Under the pieces are notes generated by a model that worked only from the letters and a program-made list of their open reading frames with translations, was not told the DNA's origin and did no database searches. Positions 53,901 through 63,543 of a DNA stretch of 64,000 nt are shown here, in pieces. The first letter of the stretch is position 1; the number at the start of each line of letters is the position of its first letter. Made by a program: the position numbers and the translations under genes. The stretch is taken from positions 1 to 64,000 of the forward strand of contig BQKZ01000346.1 in the NCBI GenBank assembly GCA_036244855.1, given 5' to 3'. The DNA is from Temnopleurus reevesii (taxonomy: Eukaryota > Echinodermata > Echinoidea > Temnopleuroida > Temnopleuridae).

Positions 53901-56823
53901 CCTTCAGTCAGATGAAAATCAGTTTGAAAAGGAAGCCTTCCCAATAGAAAATAAATTAAAAACTTTTAAGTTACAAACACACACAGCCAGAGTTCGAGTA
54001 GACTCGAAAACAACAAGCTCCCGCTAAAGCCAGTAGTTATGTGTTGAAAGATGTTGATTGAGGGGTCCCAAAGTGACCCAATTCAAAGGGTTTACACTAG
54101 CGTCCTTCAGCAAATACTTCTCATTATTGACTAATGTATAGTATTTATTGATTGCAAACATGATGAAAGTATCTCCAGACAATAAAAGGTACAAAAATCA
54201 ATACGTCTTCTTATCATTTCTCTTTTAGATTTCTTTTGTACTAGCATTGCAAATGGACAAACAACTCCATTCACAAGAGGAAAAGTTTTACATTTAAAGT
54301 TCCTCCATTACGTATTTTTCCAAAAATCTTATACATGAACATAAAACATTATGGCTTTGATCCATTTTGTAATACACAATACCATCTCTGAACAATATGG
54401 AAAATATCTAATTTGTATATACTTGGCAAAAATTGTCATGATTATATTGACATTCTTATTGTTTTGATATCTAATTTCTAGCCTCATTGAAAGGAAAGGG
54501 GAGGAAAAAGATTTCATATTTTAAAGAAATAAAATTGATGGAATTTACTCCCTGATGATATTAAACAGCAAAAATAAGATTGTAGCAACAAGCTTGCATG
54601 CAGAAATATATTTTTTTAAAGCATTTTGCCTATTATCTTTCTATTCCCTAGAAAATTTATAAATTGTTTTCTGTTATGTCAACAAATTGCATCAGTTGTA
54701 TCATGAACATGGAAGAAGTGGCTGATAATGAGAGGATTCTCTTAAGAGACTTGAATTATTATAAAGAAGCAAGACAGTCCATCCAAAATCGAGGCCATTC
54801 AGGGACACATTATATTATAAAACAAAATTGGACAGGATGTAGTACTTCAGTGATTTAATAAATATAAATATATCAGAGCGAGTCCATCCTATTAGCATTT
54901 TGCAGGAACTTTCTGAAATGCCCAAAACATATTGCATGATATTCTAGTATTTGTAAAAACAAAGAAACACAGAAAGAGACGTACAAACAAAATGTCTAGT
55001 TCTGCCTTTCATGGTTTACAGAGTTGATTTCTCGACTGAATACTGGTTTCTTGTTGCAATGAATGACATGCCACACATGCCATCATCCCATTAGCAAATC
55101 AGTAGCAGGTTAATGAACTCTTACCAGATGGTATTATTCAACCATGTAGGCCCTACAAATTACTTTAATCATATCAAAACTACATAAAAGTCTTCTGGTA
55201 TTCATAATGTAAGTCAGTCAAAACTCCCTTGGCATATATTTCCTTGAAAATAGCTTCCCAATCTCAGCAGTCTATCTATATATGACACAATATAAATTTT
55301 ACTCAAACAGCATCCAATCACGGTTCACTGGACTATCACTCTATTCTAGGTGTTTCTACTTAAACTCACCTTTCATCTACAAGCTTTATGATTCTTATCC
55401 AGGGGTCAACCACTTTGGCTAACTTGTTTCAGATTGACGATACTGAATGTTTAATTTCACCTTGTATTTAAGAGCTCAACGAGTCTCATCTAGCAATCCT
55501 TCAGTTTACATAACTTGTCTCAGAATCGTTATCATGAGTGTCTATAAAACTCGGACTCACCTTACATCTATGAGCTCAATCAGCCTCATCCAGCGATTAT
55601 TCAGTTTTACTACTTTGTCTCAGTAAGATTATAAAGTGTCTCAACTCTGACTCACCTTGCGTCTAAGAGCACAACGAGTCTCAATCAAACAGTTAGGCTA
55701 ACTTATCTCAAAATCATTATCATGAACGTCAAAACACAGACTTACCTTGCGTCTACGAGCTCCATGAGTCTCATCCAGCGATCATTCAGCTTAGCTAACT
55801 TGTACTCGATATCACTGGCCCTTGCCTCGTTGCTAGCTGGAATCAGTTTGGTACCAACTCCTTCTAGATGGATCTTGTTTGGCTCAGCCTGTTTAATCTC
55901 ATTCTGGTATTCCTACCGAGGAAAGAGTAAAAAGAAACACCATAAACAATTTTACAAGAAAATGAAAAACACATGCAAATTCTAAAAAAACTGAAAGTCA
56001 TGGAAATTATTTGAGAATACATCATCCATTCTAGAAAAAAAGGAGATCACAAGTGCTTTATATTTGAGGAAGAAAAATCAGAAGCAAAACAAATGGTATC
56101 CATTTTCAATCTAAAAGTATATCAAATATAAAGTCACTTGCCATTACTAAAACTATTCCATTATTCATTTAAATTCTTGCAGCAATATCATAAAAACATA
56201 TTTTTCGGGCAATATAATATAATTTGATATTATATCCTAACTACAAAATAGTACACTTGCTTTGTAATAAAAGTATGAGGTTTCAAGGCATTGCTAAAAT
56301 ATTTCAAATAAGTGTATTTTTTTACAAAACTTTAAAATGGTAAAAAAGTACATATCATTTGCAACTCTAAGTGGTCAAATCTAGAAAGGATTCACTCACA
56401 GATAAGTACTGTCACATAAACTTTGCATTTTCAAAATTGCTCACACTTTGTTAGGTCTTATTGCAAACAAAACAGAGTAATACCCTCAAGTCATGCTCCA
56501 ACTCTTCAAGATCATCCAATATATCATCCACATCAGCTATACCCTCATCCATTTCAAAATCTAGCAACTCCATGATATTCTTCAAATCACCCAAACAACA
56601 GAAAAATGTAAAAATTAGTAATTGCCCAGATGTACAAACACCAACACCAAAAGTAAATCTTAGTTGGCAATGGCAATACAACAACATGAGGCATATTTGA
56701 AAGTGGTTCCTCTCGATTGTAATTGGTCAAATCTATTTATCTTCCCTGATTAACAGTCATTGACTGCTTCCTTCGCTACTGAGAAGACGAGAGGAAATTA
56801 GCTCTCTTGCTGTCTCTCCCATT

Positions 56824-56855
<32 letters not shown>

Positions 56856-59141
56856 ACCTTTACCGACAATGAACCTAAAAAGAGATAGAATGCACCTAAC
56901 AACTAAGGGGACCCATCACATGGTTATTTCCTTGTAGATTCAAATGCTGCTTTGATAAAAATTTTTACACATCTTAAAGGGAAACCAACCCTGGGTTTAT
57001 CGTGATGTCATTGAATGGAGAAAAATCAGATAAACAAACTGTGAAAATTTGGGTTAAATCGGACAACCCGTTCGAAAGTTATGAATTTTCAAAGTCACAG
57101 AGATATGACGATCCCTACTTTTCATGGGGATCCGCCCAATTGGTAAATTCAACTGAATCTGTGACGTCATGTCGGACAACTCCTCACTCACTCTGTATTA
57201 AAAATATCACATTTTCTCCTATTTTTCGAAAAAGTCAACAAAATGCCAATTTTCAGTTGGGGTATAGCATTTCTGTATTGATTCTGCATGTATTTTGAGA
57301 AGAATGATGTTTCAACCTTAGTCTAAATTTTACATTACTCAATTTTTAACAATTCTATGTACAAAGTGAATGACAAGTTGTCCGACATGACGTCACAGAT
57401 TCAGTCGGTGTTGCTGATCGCACGGATCCCCATAAACGCTAATGATCGTCAAATGTCTGCGAATTTGAAAATTCATAACTTTTGAACGAGTTGGCTGATT
57501 TTGCTCAAAATTTTCACATTTTCTTCATCTGATTTTTCTCCATTCAATGAGAGCACGATAACTCCAGGGGTTGGTTCCCCTTTAACCCCCAATCCAATTA
57601 CACAGTCAAACAATCTGCTCTACATAAGTCCCAGAGGTATTTCTGGTTGACCTGAATGTCAACATATATTTTTCGTAAAAGATTACCGATATTCTACAAT
57701 GGTCATTATCTTAAAGAAAAATGAATGAGGGAGGAGAAATTGGGATGAAAGGGTCTTGGTCCCCTCCACTTTTCCTTAAACAAAAATTTGGGAGGTGGAG
57801 ACTTTTTTTTTATAATTGTCAGACCATTTGCAGGAAGTAAAACCTTAAAAAAATCTAATCCTGGATGCGCCCATGTAATACATCTAATAATAAAAGTTCC
57901 AATAAAGCTGGCAATGGAAAAGAGTTATTTGTTCTGATTTTTGCAAAATGACAATGTACTATCTACTCAAGCGCATTTGACTATGAAGAATAATACATAA
58001 GCAAAATAGGATACATCTCAGGCAAACATCTCTGAGCATCAACAAAAATATATATCTTTACACTTTGATATAAAAAATGTCAATTACCTATTCATAGCAT
58101 ACAATAATCAACTAATATTCTACAATTACCATATCTCAGATATGGGTGTCTTCAATATTTTCAAGCAGAAGCCACACATCGTTTTTTCATCCCACATTTT
58201 ATGTTTCATTTTCTGTTCCTGGATATTCCTTTTCTAGATTGAGCTTCAAGCCAATTAACACATACCTCCTATCATTTGGCAAATACAAAATACTAAATGC
58301 CAGACAGCCACATTGCTGTTGTGGATAAGAATAAATCCCAAAACGATGATAGATACCGATCCTCTATTTCCGAGCTGACTGGCGACTTGAAATCCAGGAT
58401 CAGTACTTCCGCACCACTCTAGAAATCCAGGAAACGTTTGTTTTGAAGATACGCGACATATCACAATTTACATAATTTACAGAGATGTACCTTCCTATTC
58501 CATGATTGCTAAATGCATATCCTATAATTCCATCGAATGGTTCTTGATAGATGCAGGAGCTGAGCTGAATAACAAGATCTCACCAGGTGACTCTCATTCC
58601 TTCCTATAGCCTTCTGACCGGCCACAAAGTTTAATGTTTCTGATGATCGTTCAGAATAAGGTCCTCCGGATTCCCCTTGACAGGCCAAATCTACACATCA
58701 TCTCGTAAAAAATATTTTCTTACAGACTTCAGAACACTCCTACCCTGAGCATCGTAATGAAAAAAAAACATTATCATCATATAGGTGAATTGTTCAATCT
58801 TCAAACATTTTCTCACCAATTGGCTGTGGCGGTAGACTAGCGGAACAGAATCGGAATCAAGGAAGGGGGAAATTAGATATCCTTCAACCAACCTCCAGAG
58901 ACGTTTTGCGTCAATGATTCAACTGACAGCTAATGGCTGCGACCTATATGCTGCACTGGATTCAGTTGCTGTCTCATATGTTTGGGCTGTCTCATNACGA
59001 GAATGCCGATAACTATTAAAGAAAACTTACCACTGTTCCTTGTAATTGTTTTGTGTTGATCGTATCCTTGTTTTGGAGCAAGTTCTCAAATTCTTCGCTG
59101 TCTAAACTAGCAAATCTCGTGGATGCACTGGAGGCTGACAT
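37902..59141 (-). CDS. SYNE1: Nesprin (SYNE1/2-type) C-terminal region, nineteen coding exons ending in a KASH domain
   Basis: Outer-nuclear-membrane LINC-complex protein: spectrin repeats reach the cytoskeleton and the KASH tail binds SUN proteins in the perinuclear space. Exons join in phase from 59141 to the stop at 37902, 1050 codons including stop. Human nesprin-1 matches include [60 protein letters not shown] and [12 protein letters not shown]. Approximate layout in this model: spectrin repeats at residues 70-466; an acidic/Ser-rich linker at 484-575 (with a 17-residue optional exon before it); spectrin-like helices at 576-911; a linker; then KASH from about 980. KASH reads [20 protein letters not shown], then [20 protein letters not shown], ending GPPPI. 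Giant nesprin exons probably continue upstream, so 59141 may be an internal start giving an alpha-like short isoform. The 5' exon and the 58996 join are the weakest points. Confidence 0.93.
38834..39039 (-). CDS. SYNE1: Nesprin linker exon before KASH
   Basis: Starts [20 protein letters not shown] and ends in an Ala-rich stretch, [16 protein letters not shown]. Donor gtatgt, phase 2 out, matching the KASH exon. Confidence 0.85.
39467..39685 (-). CDS. SYNE1: Nesprin spectrin-like exon
   Basis: 73 residues, [20 protein letters not shown] onward, helical with heptad-like hydrophobics. Phase 0 on both sides, donor gtaaga. Confidence 0.88.
39955..40275. repeat. Local intronic duplication
   Basis: Two segments, about 39955-40030 and 40195-40275, share CAAAATATGGCTGTTT, AGAGATCA and ATTTGATTTGAT-type stretches in the same order, about 240 bp apart. 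Confidence 0.55.
40787..40936 (-). CDS. SYNE1: Nesprin spectrin-like exon
   Basis: 50 residues, [20 protein letters not shown] onward. Phase 0 on both sides, donor gtaagt. Confidence 0.88.
41246..41425 (-). CDS. SYNE1: Nesprin spectrin-repeat exon
   Basis: 60 residues including [20 protein letters not shown], the typical W-containing third-helix motif. Phase 0 on both sides. Confidence 0.9.
41957..41992. repeat. (GA)n microsatellite in nesprin intron
   Basis: Pure or nearly pure GA run within a purine-rich block. Confidence 0.85.
42113..42315 (-). CDS. SYNE1: Nesprin spectrin-repeat exon
   Basis: Reads [20 protein letters not shown] and [15 protein letters not shown], aligning with human FDRWEMIQAQ and ITTWLKKTEAEL. 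203 bases, phase 1 in. Confidence 0.92.
42650..43125. repeat. 41-bp minisatellite in nesprin intron
   Basis: Central units (42800-43010) are almost identical with a 41-base period, containing CATCATACAGGTTGACTACT and ATCTACAGTAGATAGT. Units decay toward both edges. About eleven units in all. Confidence 0.9.
43733..43829 (-). CDS. SYNE1: Nesprin exon
   Basis: Reads [20 protein letters not shown] then [12 protein letters not shown]. 97 bases, phase 0 in and 1 out. Joins to ..GLISRWEV. Confidence 0.82.
44186..44342 (-). CDS. SYNE1: Nesprin exon
   Basis: Reads [20 protein letters not shown] then [20 protein letters not shown]. Phase 2 in, 0 out, donor gtaagt. Confidence 0.85.
44740..45017 (-). 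CDS. SYNE1: Nesprin acidic/Ser-rich linker exon
   Basis: 92 codons, low complexity and charged: [20 protein letters not shown] near the start and [19 protein letters not shown] at the end. Sits where human nesprin-1 has its non-helical adaptive region (human SIPLEWDHTGDVGG). Confidence 0.87.
45124..45294. mobile_element. 171-bp fold-back MITE in nesprin intron
   Basis: Left end GGGTTGTGTTTCATTAAGCT and right end read from the other strand GGTTGTGTTTCATAAAGCT are inverted repeats. Both arms continue through GTAGATCTACGCACAACTGTAC-type sequence around a loop of about 70 bases. No coding capacity. Confidence 0.75.
46204..46254 (-). CDS. SYNE1: Nesprin small cassette exon (candidate)
   Basis: 51 bases, [17 protein letters not shown], with acceptor tttgtag and donor gtatga. 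Both flanking exons are phase 0, so skipping it keeps frame. No clear human match. Confidence 0.6.
46988..47188 (-). CDS. SYNE1: Nesprin spectrin-repeat exon
   Basis: 67 residues: [20 protein letters not shown] to [17 protein letters not shown], matching human FQQEITLNTNKIDQL and CQEVFGRVSRFHRRL. Confidence 0.94.
47732..47918 (-). CDS. SYNE1: Nesprin spectrin-repeat exon
   Basis: Contains [20 protein letters not shown] and NIEHFSQSD, near identical to human nesprin-1. Phase 2 in, 0 out. Confidence 0.96.
48441..48574 (-). CDS. SYNE1: Nesprin spectrin-repeat exon
   Basis: Reads [20 protein letters not shown] then [15 protein letters not shown], matching human [18 protein letters not shown]. 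Donor gtaaga. Confidence 0.95.
48969..49119 (-). CDS. SYNE1: Nesprin spectrin-repeat exon
   Basis: Reads [20 protein letters not shown] then WLEKSEQDI, matching human [22 protein letters not shown]. Confidence 0.96.
49450..49637 (-). CDS. SYNE1: Nesprin spectrin-repeat exon
   Basis: Contains [20 protein letters not shown] and [17 protein letters not shown], matching human LLHDSDACANETECDSI and RRWRNICAMSMERRM. Confidence 0.96.
51137..51299 (-). CDS. SYNE1: Nesprin spectrin-repeat exon
   Basis: Reads [20 protein letters not shown] then [20 protein letters not shown], matching human VRRLREILLAVQQLDKNMSNL. Donor gtgagt. Confidence 0.95.
55366..55740 (-). repeat. Four decayed tandem copies of the 3' end of the next nesprin exon
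   Basis: Units at about 55366-55455, 55456-55555, 55556-55650 and 55651-55740 each resemble the 3' end plus donor and first intron bases of the exon at 55746-55912. The copy at 55556 still reads [12 protein letters not shown], against [12 protein letters not shown] in the real exon. Donor-like AAGGTGAG or similar is kept in most copies. Confidence 0.75.
55746..55912 (-). CDS. SYNE1: Nesprin spectrin-repeat exon
   Basis: Reads [20 protein letters not shown] to [15 protein letters not shown]. Phase 0 in, 2 out. The donor-side part is tandemly repeated downstream. Confidence 0.92.
56484..56579 (-). CDS. SYNE1: Nesprin exon, acidic
   Basis: 32 residues, [20 protein letters not shown] then [12 protein letters not shown], between acceptor ttgaag and donor gtatta. 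Phase 0 on both sides. The acceptor is not the strongest and could be slightly different. Confidence 0.7.
56830..56857. repeat. (CT)n microsatellite
   Basis: About 13 CT units in the nesprin intron. Confidence 0.9.
56978..57581. mobile_element. 604-bp fold-back element with TTAA flanks in nesprin intron
   Basis: Arms 56978-57181 and 57375-57581 are inverted repeats, with ends AGGGAAACCAACCCTGG and AGGGGAACCAACCCCTGG. TTAA lies directly outside both ends (56974-56977, 57582-57585). Non-autonomous: the 98-codon plus frame inside is an arm artefact. Confidence 0.78.
58996..58996. other. Assembly join (single n)
   Basis: A single ambiguous base between sequence blocks. It separates the candidate first exon from the rest of the nesprin gene. 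Confidence 0.7.
59031..59141 (-). CDS. Possible first coding exon of a short nesprin isoform
   Basis: ATG then 37 residues, [37 protein letters not shown] (written in two pieces), donor gtaagt, phase 0, matching the phase of the exon at 56579. CpG-bearing sequence lies upstream. It could instead be exon 1 of another gene, because an assembly join at 58996 sits between it and the next exon. Confidence 0.55.
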
Positions 59142-59894
59142 GTTTGTTTACGTTTTGATCGGGCAAAGGTCAAAAAGTCGCGATTTCTGTAGCGCCAGCT
59201 TCGTCGTCTGCCCGCGACTGCCCGTGCTAATGTATTGTAAATGTACACAGCGCGAGATTGCAGTGATTTTGTATCAGTTGCCTTCAAAGTCCCCGGATGC
59301 GAGACCAAAGAAAATACAAAGGTATATTTTGTCTCGTCTCTGCACGCAAATTCAAAGGGCTACTGAGACGACGGAAAATACAAATAATATACCATTCCCG
59401 ACTCCCTGCTATCAAAAAGTAGGGCAATACAACTTAGTAAATGACCTGCGCAGATGTCTGATACGGGTAATAATATCTCTTATTTACCGAGCTGTAAGCA
59501 ATTCTTCCAGCAGGCCCTGCCTTAATGTTTATGAAGGGTTTACAAGTCAAAACATTTTAACATTTGAAATAACTTCTTTTTTTTAAATGTAATGGTAATG
59601 GATTACCTCAACATATAACTTATGATGTCCTTGCCAGATATTCAGGTATATTTCTAATTATATCTCATCTATGAATATTCATAACCTATCAAGCTATTCA
59701 ATTGGTCAATTGGGGCAAAAATGCTAACATATATTTCAACTAGTAAAGAAGCCTCTGAAATGAGTTCCGCATATTTTTCAATCTTGGTAGAAATGCACAA
59801 CTGCGCACGCACAGAACCCGTAAAGCGGACCGCGGTTCAAGAGCTCAAGACCGCGGTTCGTGTAATTTGTGCGAATGTGGATACGTAAACAAAC
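59142..59894. promoter_or_regulatory. Candidate divergent promoter region
   Basis: CpG-bearing sequence between a minus-strand ATG at 59141 and a plus-strand ATG at 59895. Both ATGs are preceded by the identical ACGTAAACAAAC. GACCGCGGTTC occurs twice, at 59828-59838 and 59849-59859. No TATA box was placed. Confidence 0.4.
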
Positions 59895-60065
59895 ATGGCG
59901 ACATACTCGAATGCTATTGCTGTTGGTCAGATTTTGTTCTACTCATTTGTGATTATTCATCCTGTGAATTGTTTGAATGGATATCATTGGCTTGCTCACA
60001 AAAATACTCTACTCTACATTAGTGGAAATACTGTGATTCAGGAGAATTTTTTAAAAATAAGCAGC
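59895..60065 (+). CDS. Weak candidate plus-strand start, signal-peptide-like
   Basis: ATG GCG opens a 56-codon frame whose start, MATYSNAIAVGQILFYSFVI then IHPVNC, resembles a signal peptide. No domain recognised and no firm donor chosen. Could be a first exon or chance. Confidence 0.2.
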
Positions 60066-60268
60066 TAGAAGATGTAGTGGCAGTTCAGCACTGTGCCGTG
60101 ACTGCAAGACTGAGTGTGACAGTGAATGGATGTGTCTGAGTACGGTTCACACTGTAGCGCATGAAAACACAGCAGTTTGGCTGAGTATCTCAGTAAGTTT
60201 GCCTTGTTTTTTTATAAATTTTCAAAGAGATATATATCAAATATACCCGAACAGTTACTTAAAAAATG

Positions 60269-60382
60269 TATTGGAATTATAATTCTTCGGATGGGCTAGC
60301 AATGGAAACTATTTTTCCTTGGGGGCTTAGCTCCTTGGAAAAATAGTATTGCTAGCCCATCCTCAGAAATATAATTCCAATA
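60269..60382. repeat. 114-bp hairpin
   Basis: Two arms of about 50 bases, one with GATGGGCTAGCAATGGAAAC and one with the inverse, fold around the loop GGGGCTTAGCT. Both end in TATTGGAATTATA-type sequence. Confidence 0.75.
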
Positions 60383-60603
60383 TACTTTCTCAGAGCTACA
60401 AATATTTGAATAATATTGATTGGTGGATTTCTATTGATTAATAGATCTTGAAATTTCATAAGTGAATAGTTTCTAATTTCACTTCAAATTCACATCGAAA
60501 TAAGTGATAAAGATAAGATTACAATTAGGATTGATTCGCATATTTCAAACAAAAATCCATGTGATGGGTTTTCATTAAATGATACAATACATCCAATGAG
60601 GGA

Positions 60604-61060
60604 AGGTATAGTTAATAGTTGAAATTTTGCATTAATTTCTATTGGTCAATACATAACTAAATTGCAAAGGCAATGACAGAAGAAGAACTCAAAGGAATGC
60701 TTCTAGTATCGAAGGCACATCAATCAAAATGAGATTGTCAACAAGAAAAAACACACTGCAAACTGATTTAGACAAAAATGCAAGCTTACTTATAATTATT
60801 TGAGTACAACTCAACTGATTTGATAAGTGCATAATAATTAAAAGGATATGCATCTATTTTAAACTAAAAGCTTGTATGTCATATGTTAAGTCGATCCTAA
60901 ATCAAGCTATGCTTGCAGGGTACTCGCCTCCTTTGATTTTACTACTTTGTCATGTTATTTTGCATTGATTACGTGTGTAAAAAAGGAAATACATGTTTAA
61001 ACAATTGCATTTTATTCATTTTCATTTCATACACAGAAAAAGAATTGAAGAAAATCACAC
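60604..61060. repeat. Block duplicated at 63544-64000, copy 1
   Basis: Nearly identical to 63544-64000 over the first 350 bases, then diverging by small indels. Confidence 0.9.
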
Positions 61061-61789
61061 ATCTTTTGTATAATGTTTAAATTAAGACACTGATTGCGAG
61101 GTATTGTTATGAACTGGAAATTAGTATAAGAATATTAAAGGAACTTCAAAATGGACATTTATAAGCTCTTAATACACACTTCAAAATAAATTTGGCACAA
61201 ACACAAATCAGAAGTGAGAGCTTTTAGCATAGAAAAAAGGATTAATGCAAAATCAATCATCAATTATGAGTTAAATGGGTATTAATTTTGTGTACAAAGG
61301 AAAAATATCATGATGAGAGAAAATATTAATCAAAAGGGACACTGCATGAAATGAAAGGTTCAATGGGAGGTTCACCTTCAATGCTATGAATTCCTGGACC
61401 ATTAATAGGAGAGGGTTCAGCAGGGTATACACAATGATATATGAAACACAAAAATTACAAAAATAATGAAACACAATTAAACACAAAATAATATGCTTTC
61501 AACATAAACAAGCAATACATGTTATTTATGCGATGGATGCAAGTTAAATGGAACATAGAATATATGGCCCATATTCTGATAGTGAGATTTAACTTAAGAT
61601 CCAGATTATAAACCATTGTCATTTAGCCCCTCACTTTTCAAAAGTTAAACCAAAATCCTAAAAATACAATACTTAGACCCGTGTTAAATCAAACCATGCT
61701 ATCGGACTACGGCACTACAGTTTTTAGGCTCCCTCCACTCACCCCTTAATTTTCATAAAATAAACACTTTTATTTAAAAAGAAGAAAGA

Positions 61790-61955
61790 TATGATGTCCA
61801 ATACCATTTTGTGTTTTATTTTTCTGTATATACTTGAAATATTTTTTTTGTATTGCTTTGTATATTTTATTTTACATTATATTGTTTTTGTTTCTATACA
61901 TGCATTATACTATGATTTGTGATTTGTGGAAAATTAACTTGAACTGAACTGAACT
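61790..61955 (+). mobile_element. Possible non-LTR retrotransposon 3' tail
   Basis: T-rich sequence ending in tandem TGAAC units (TTGAACTGAACTGAACT). CR1/L2-type LINE copies in marine invertebrates often end in such short tandem tails. No reverse transcriptase frame nearby. Confidence 0.3.
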
Positions 61956-63440
61956 TAAAATAATTCTCCAAACTTTGCACAATACAAACATATGGAAATA
62001 TCCAAACAATGAAGATGCATGAAAAGATGTAATCACAACATCATTTAAATAGAAACCGCTGATACAATAACAAAAGCAGAGGAGCTAAATTTCTATCAAC
62101 ATTTAATTTACACATGAGCAAGAGAAGAGATTTTGTTTAATATACCATCCATTTGGTTACCCTCAATAATTTCTTTGTGTAATTTAGGATATTTATTTTT
62201 CTTGATATAAAAAACAAGTCATGAAAGACATTAAGAATGAGTTTACACATGATTGGTATCAGCTTTTGTATTGAATGATTGAGAATCCTATGCGTATTAC
62301 ACTAGTTAACATACACCAGTCTTTATTAAAGTCGTGTGTAGATTTAAGAACGATTTGGTGAAGCACTGCCCTGATGGTGCAACTGCAAACCTATTCCAAA
62401 ATTCTAGTTTTCTTCATAGTCGAAGACTTGTCTCAAAACATTCATTTATGGAATGATCTTTAAATCTAATGTTAAAAAAAATATTGAAATCTGAGGCAGT
62501 AATAAGGGGTTGCAATTGAAAAATTGAAGAGAAATGTAATGTGATGGACTGGAAAGATGGCCCAAAACGCTTCACCATTACTGCGGCATTACTATTGCTA
62601 ATTGGTTGTTAAGAGAGGGCGCTAGACCATTAACTCGGCCCGGTCGATTTAAGTATTAATGTTTGGAGGTTACAACAGTTCTCTTTTGAGTTCCTAAGCG
62701 ATCGCTTAGAAAGAAATGGAATGGGAAAGTGGTCTATTAACAAAGGTTGTTGTTCCAATGTATCTGAATATTGCCAGGTGCTAGGTTGGGTTAAGTATGT
62801 ATTCTTTATGTTTGTGCGATGTACATGAATTGACATTCACTGCACCAGATGGTGGGCATTTGCGGTTTCTAAAGGTGTTTTTCCGGAATACCTAAAATTA
62901 ATTAATTGGTTTGATTGCTCGAGAATCGGAAGCTTGTGGCGTGGCTACCTGGCGATGCTCGAGACGGCCCGTACACAATGCATGTGGGCAGTTTATGTCA
63001 TTCATGTAAATCCCCGCCTCAAATGGCGCAGATTATGAGTTGCATTGATGTAATGCGCGGAAGATGTGCGATGATTGGTTAAGGTCTCTCTTCATTCGCT
63101 GCGTGTATTAATGGGCAATAAAACCAGACGACATGCAGGAAGGCGGGGCCATTTTTTTGTTTCCCGTTCGTCATGTCGCAGAGCTAGATTTCGTCGTACA
63201 TTTATCGTCCAGTCCGCAGAATAGTCATTTTCCTACATAACCAATTCTCGCCAGCTTCTGCGCCACCAAATATCGCCAATTTTGTCTCCGGTTGTGATTA
63301 AATAAAAATAAATCAAATTTTGGTTCGTTTTGCTTTGAACACTTCAACCTGTTGCTCTTCGAGTGCTTATTCCAACACGTGTACACCACTTCGAGCTTGT
63401 CACACCGTCCCACTACATAACAATGATGAATTATCTTACC

Positions 63441-63542
63441 CTGAGTTTAGTAGTCTGGACTTGTAATGATTCCACCGTTCCCATGACGATGCTGCCTCTA
63501 CTCAAAGCATACTCTGCCTTGCCGAGAGCTTGTTGGACAGCG
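63441..63542 (-). CDS. Partial helical coding exon cut by an assembly join
   Basis: Reads AVQQALGKAEYALSRGSIVM then GTVESLQVQTTKLR, with donor gtaaga in phase 0. The 5' side runs into n at 63543, so no acceptor is seen. The helical, spectrin-like composition and matching phase allow it to be an upstream nesprin exon, but I do not recognise it firmly. Confidence 0.5.
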
Positions 63543-63543
63543 N

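Noticed and set aside
57002..57298. 98-codon plus frame
   Set aside because: It lies inside an arm and loop of the fold-back element and has no recognised domain.
59053..59586. Long plus-strand open frame opposite the candidate first nesprin exon
   Set aside because: It does not start with ATG, has no recognised domain, and lies antisense to a better-supported exon and CpG-bearing promoter-like sequence. Likely chance.
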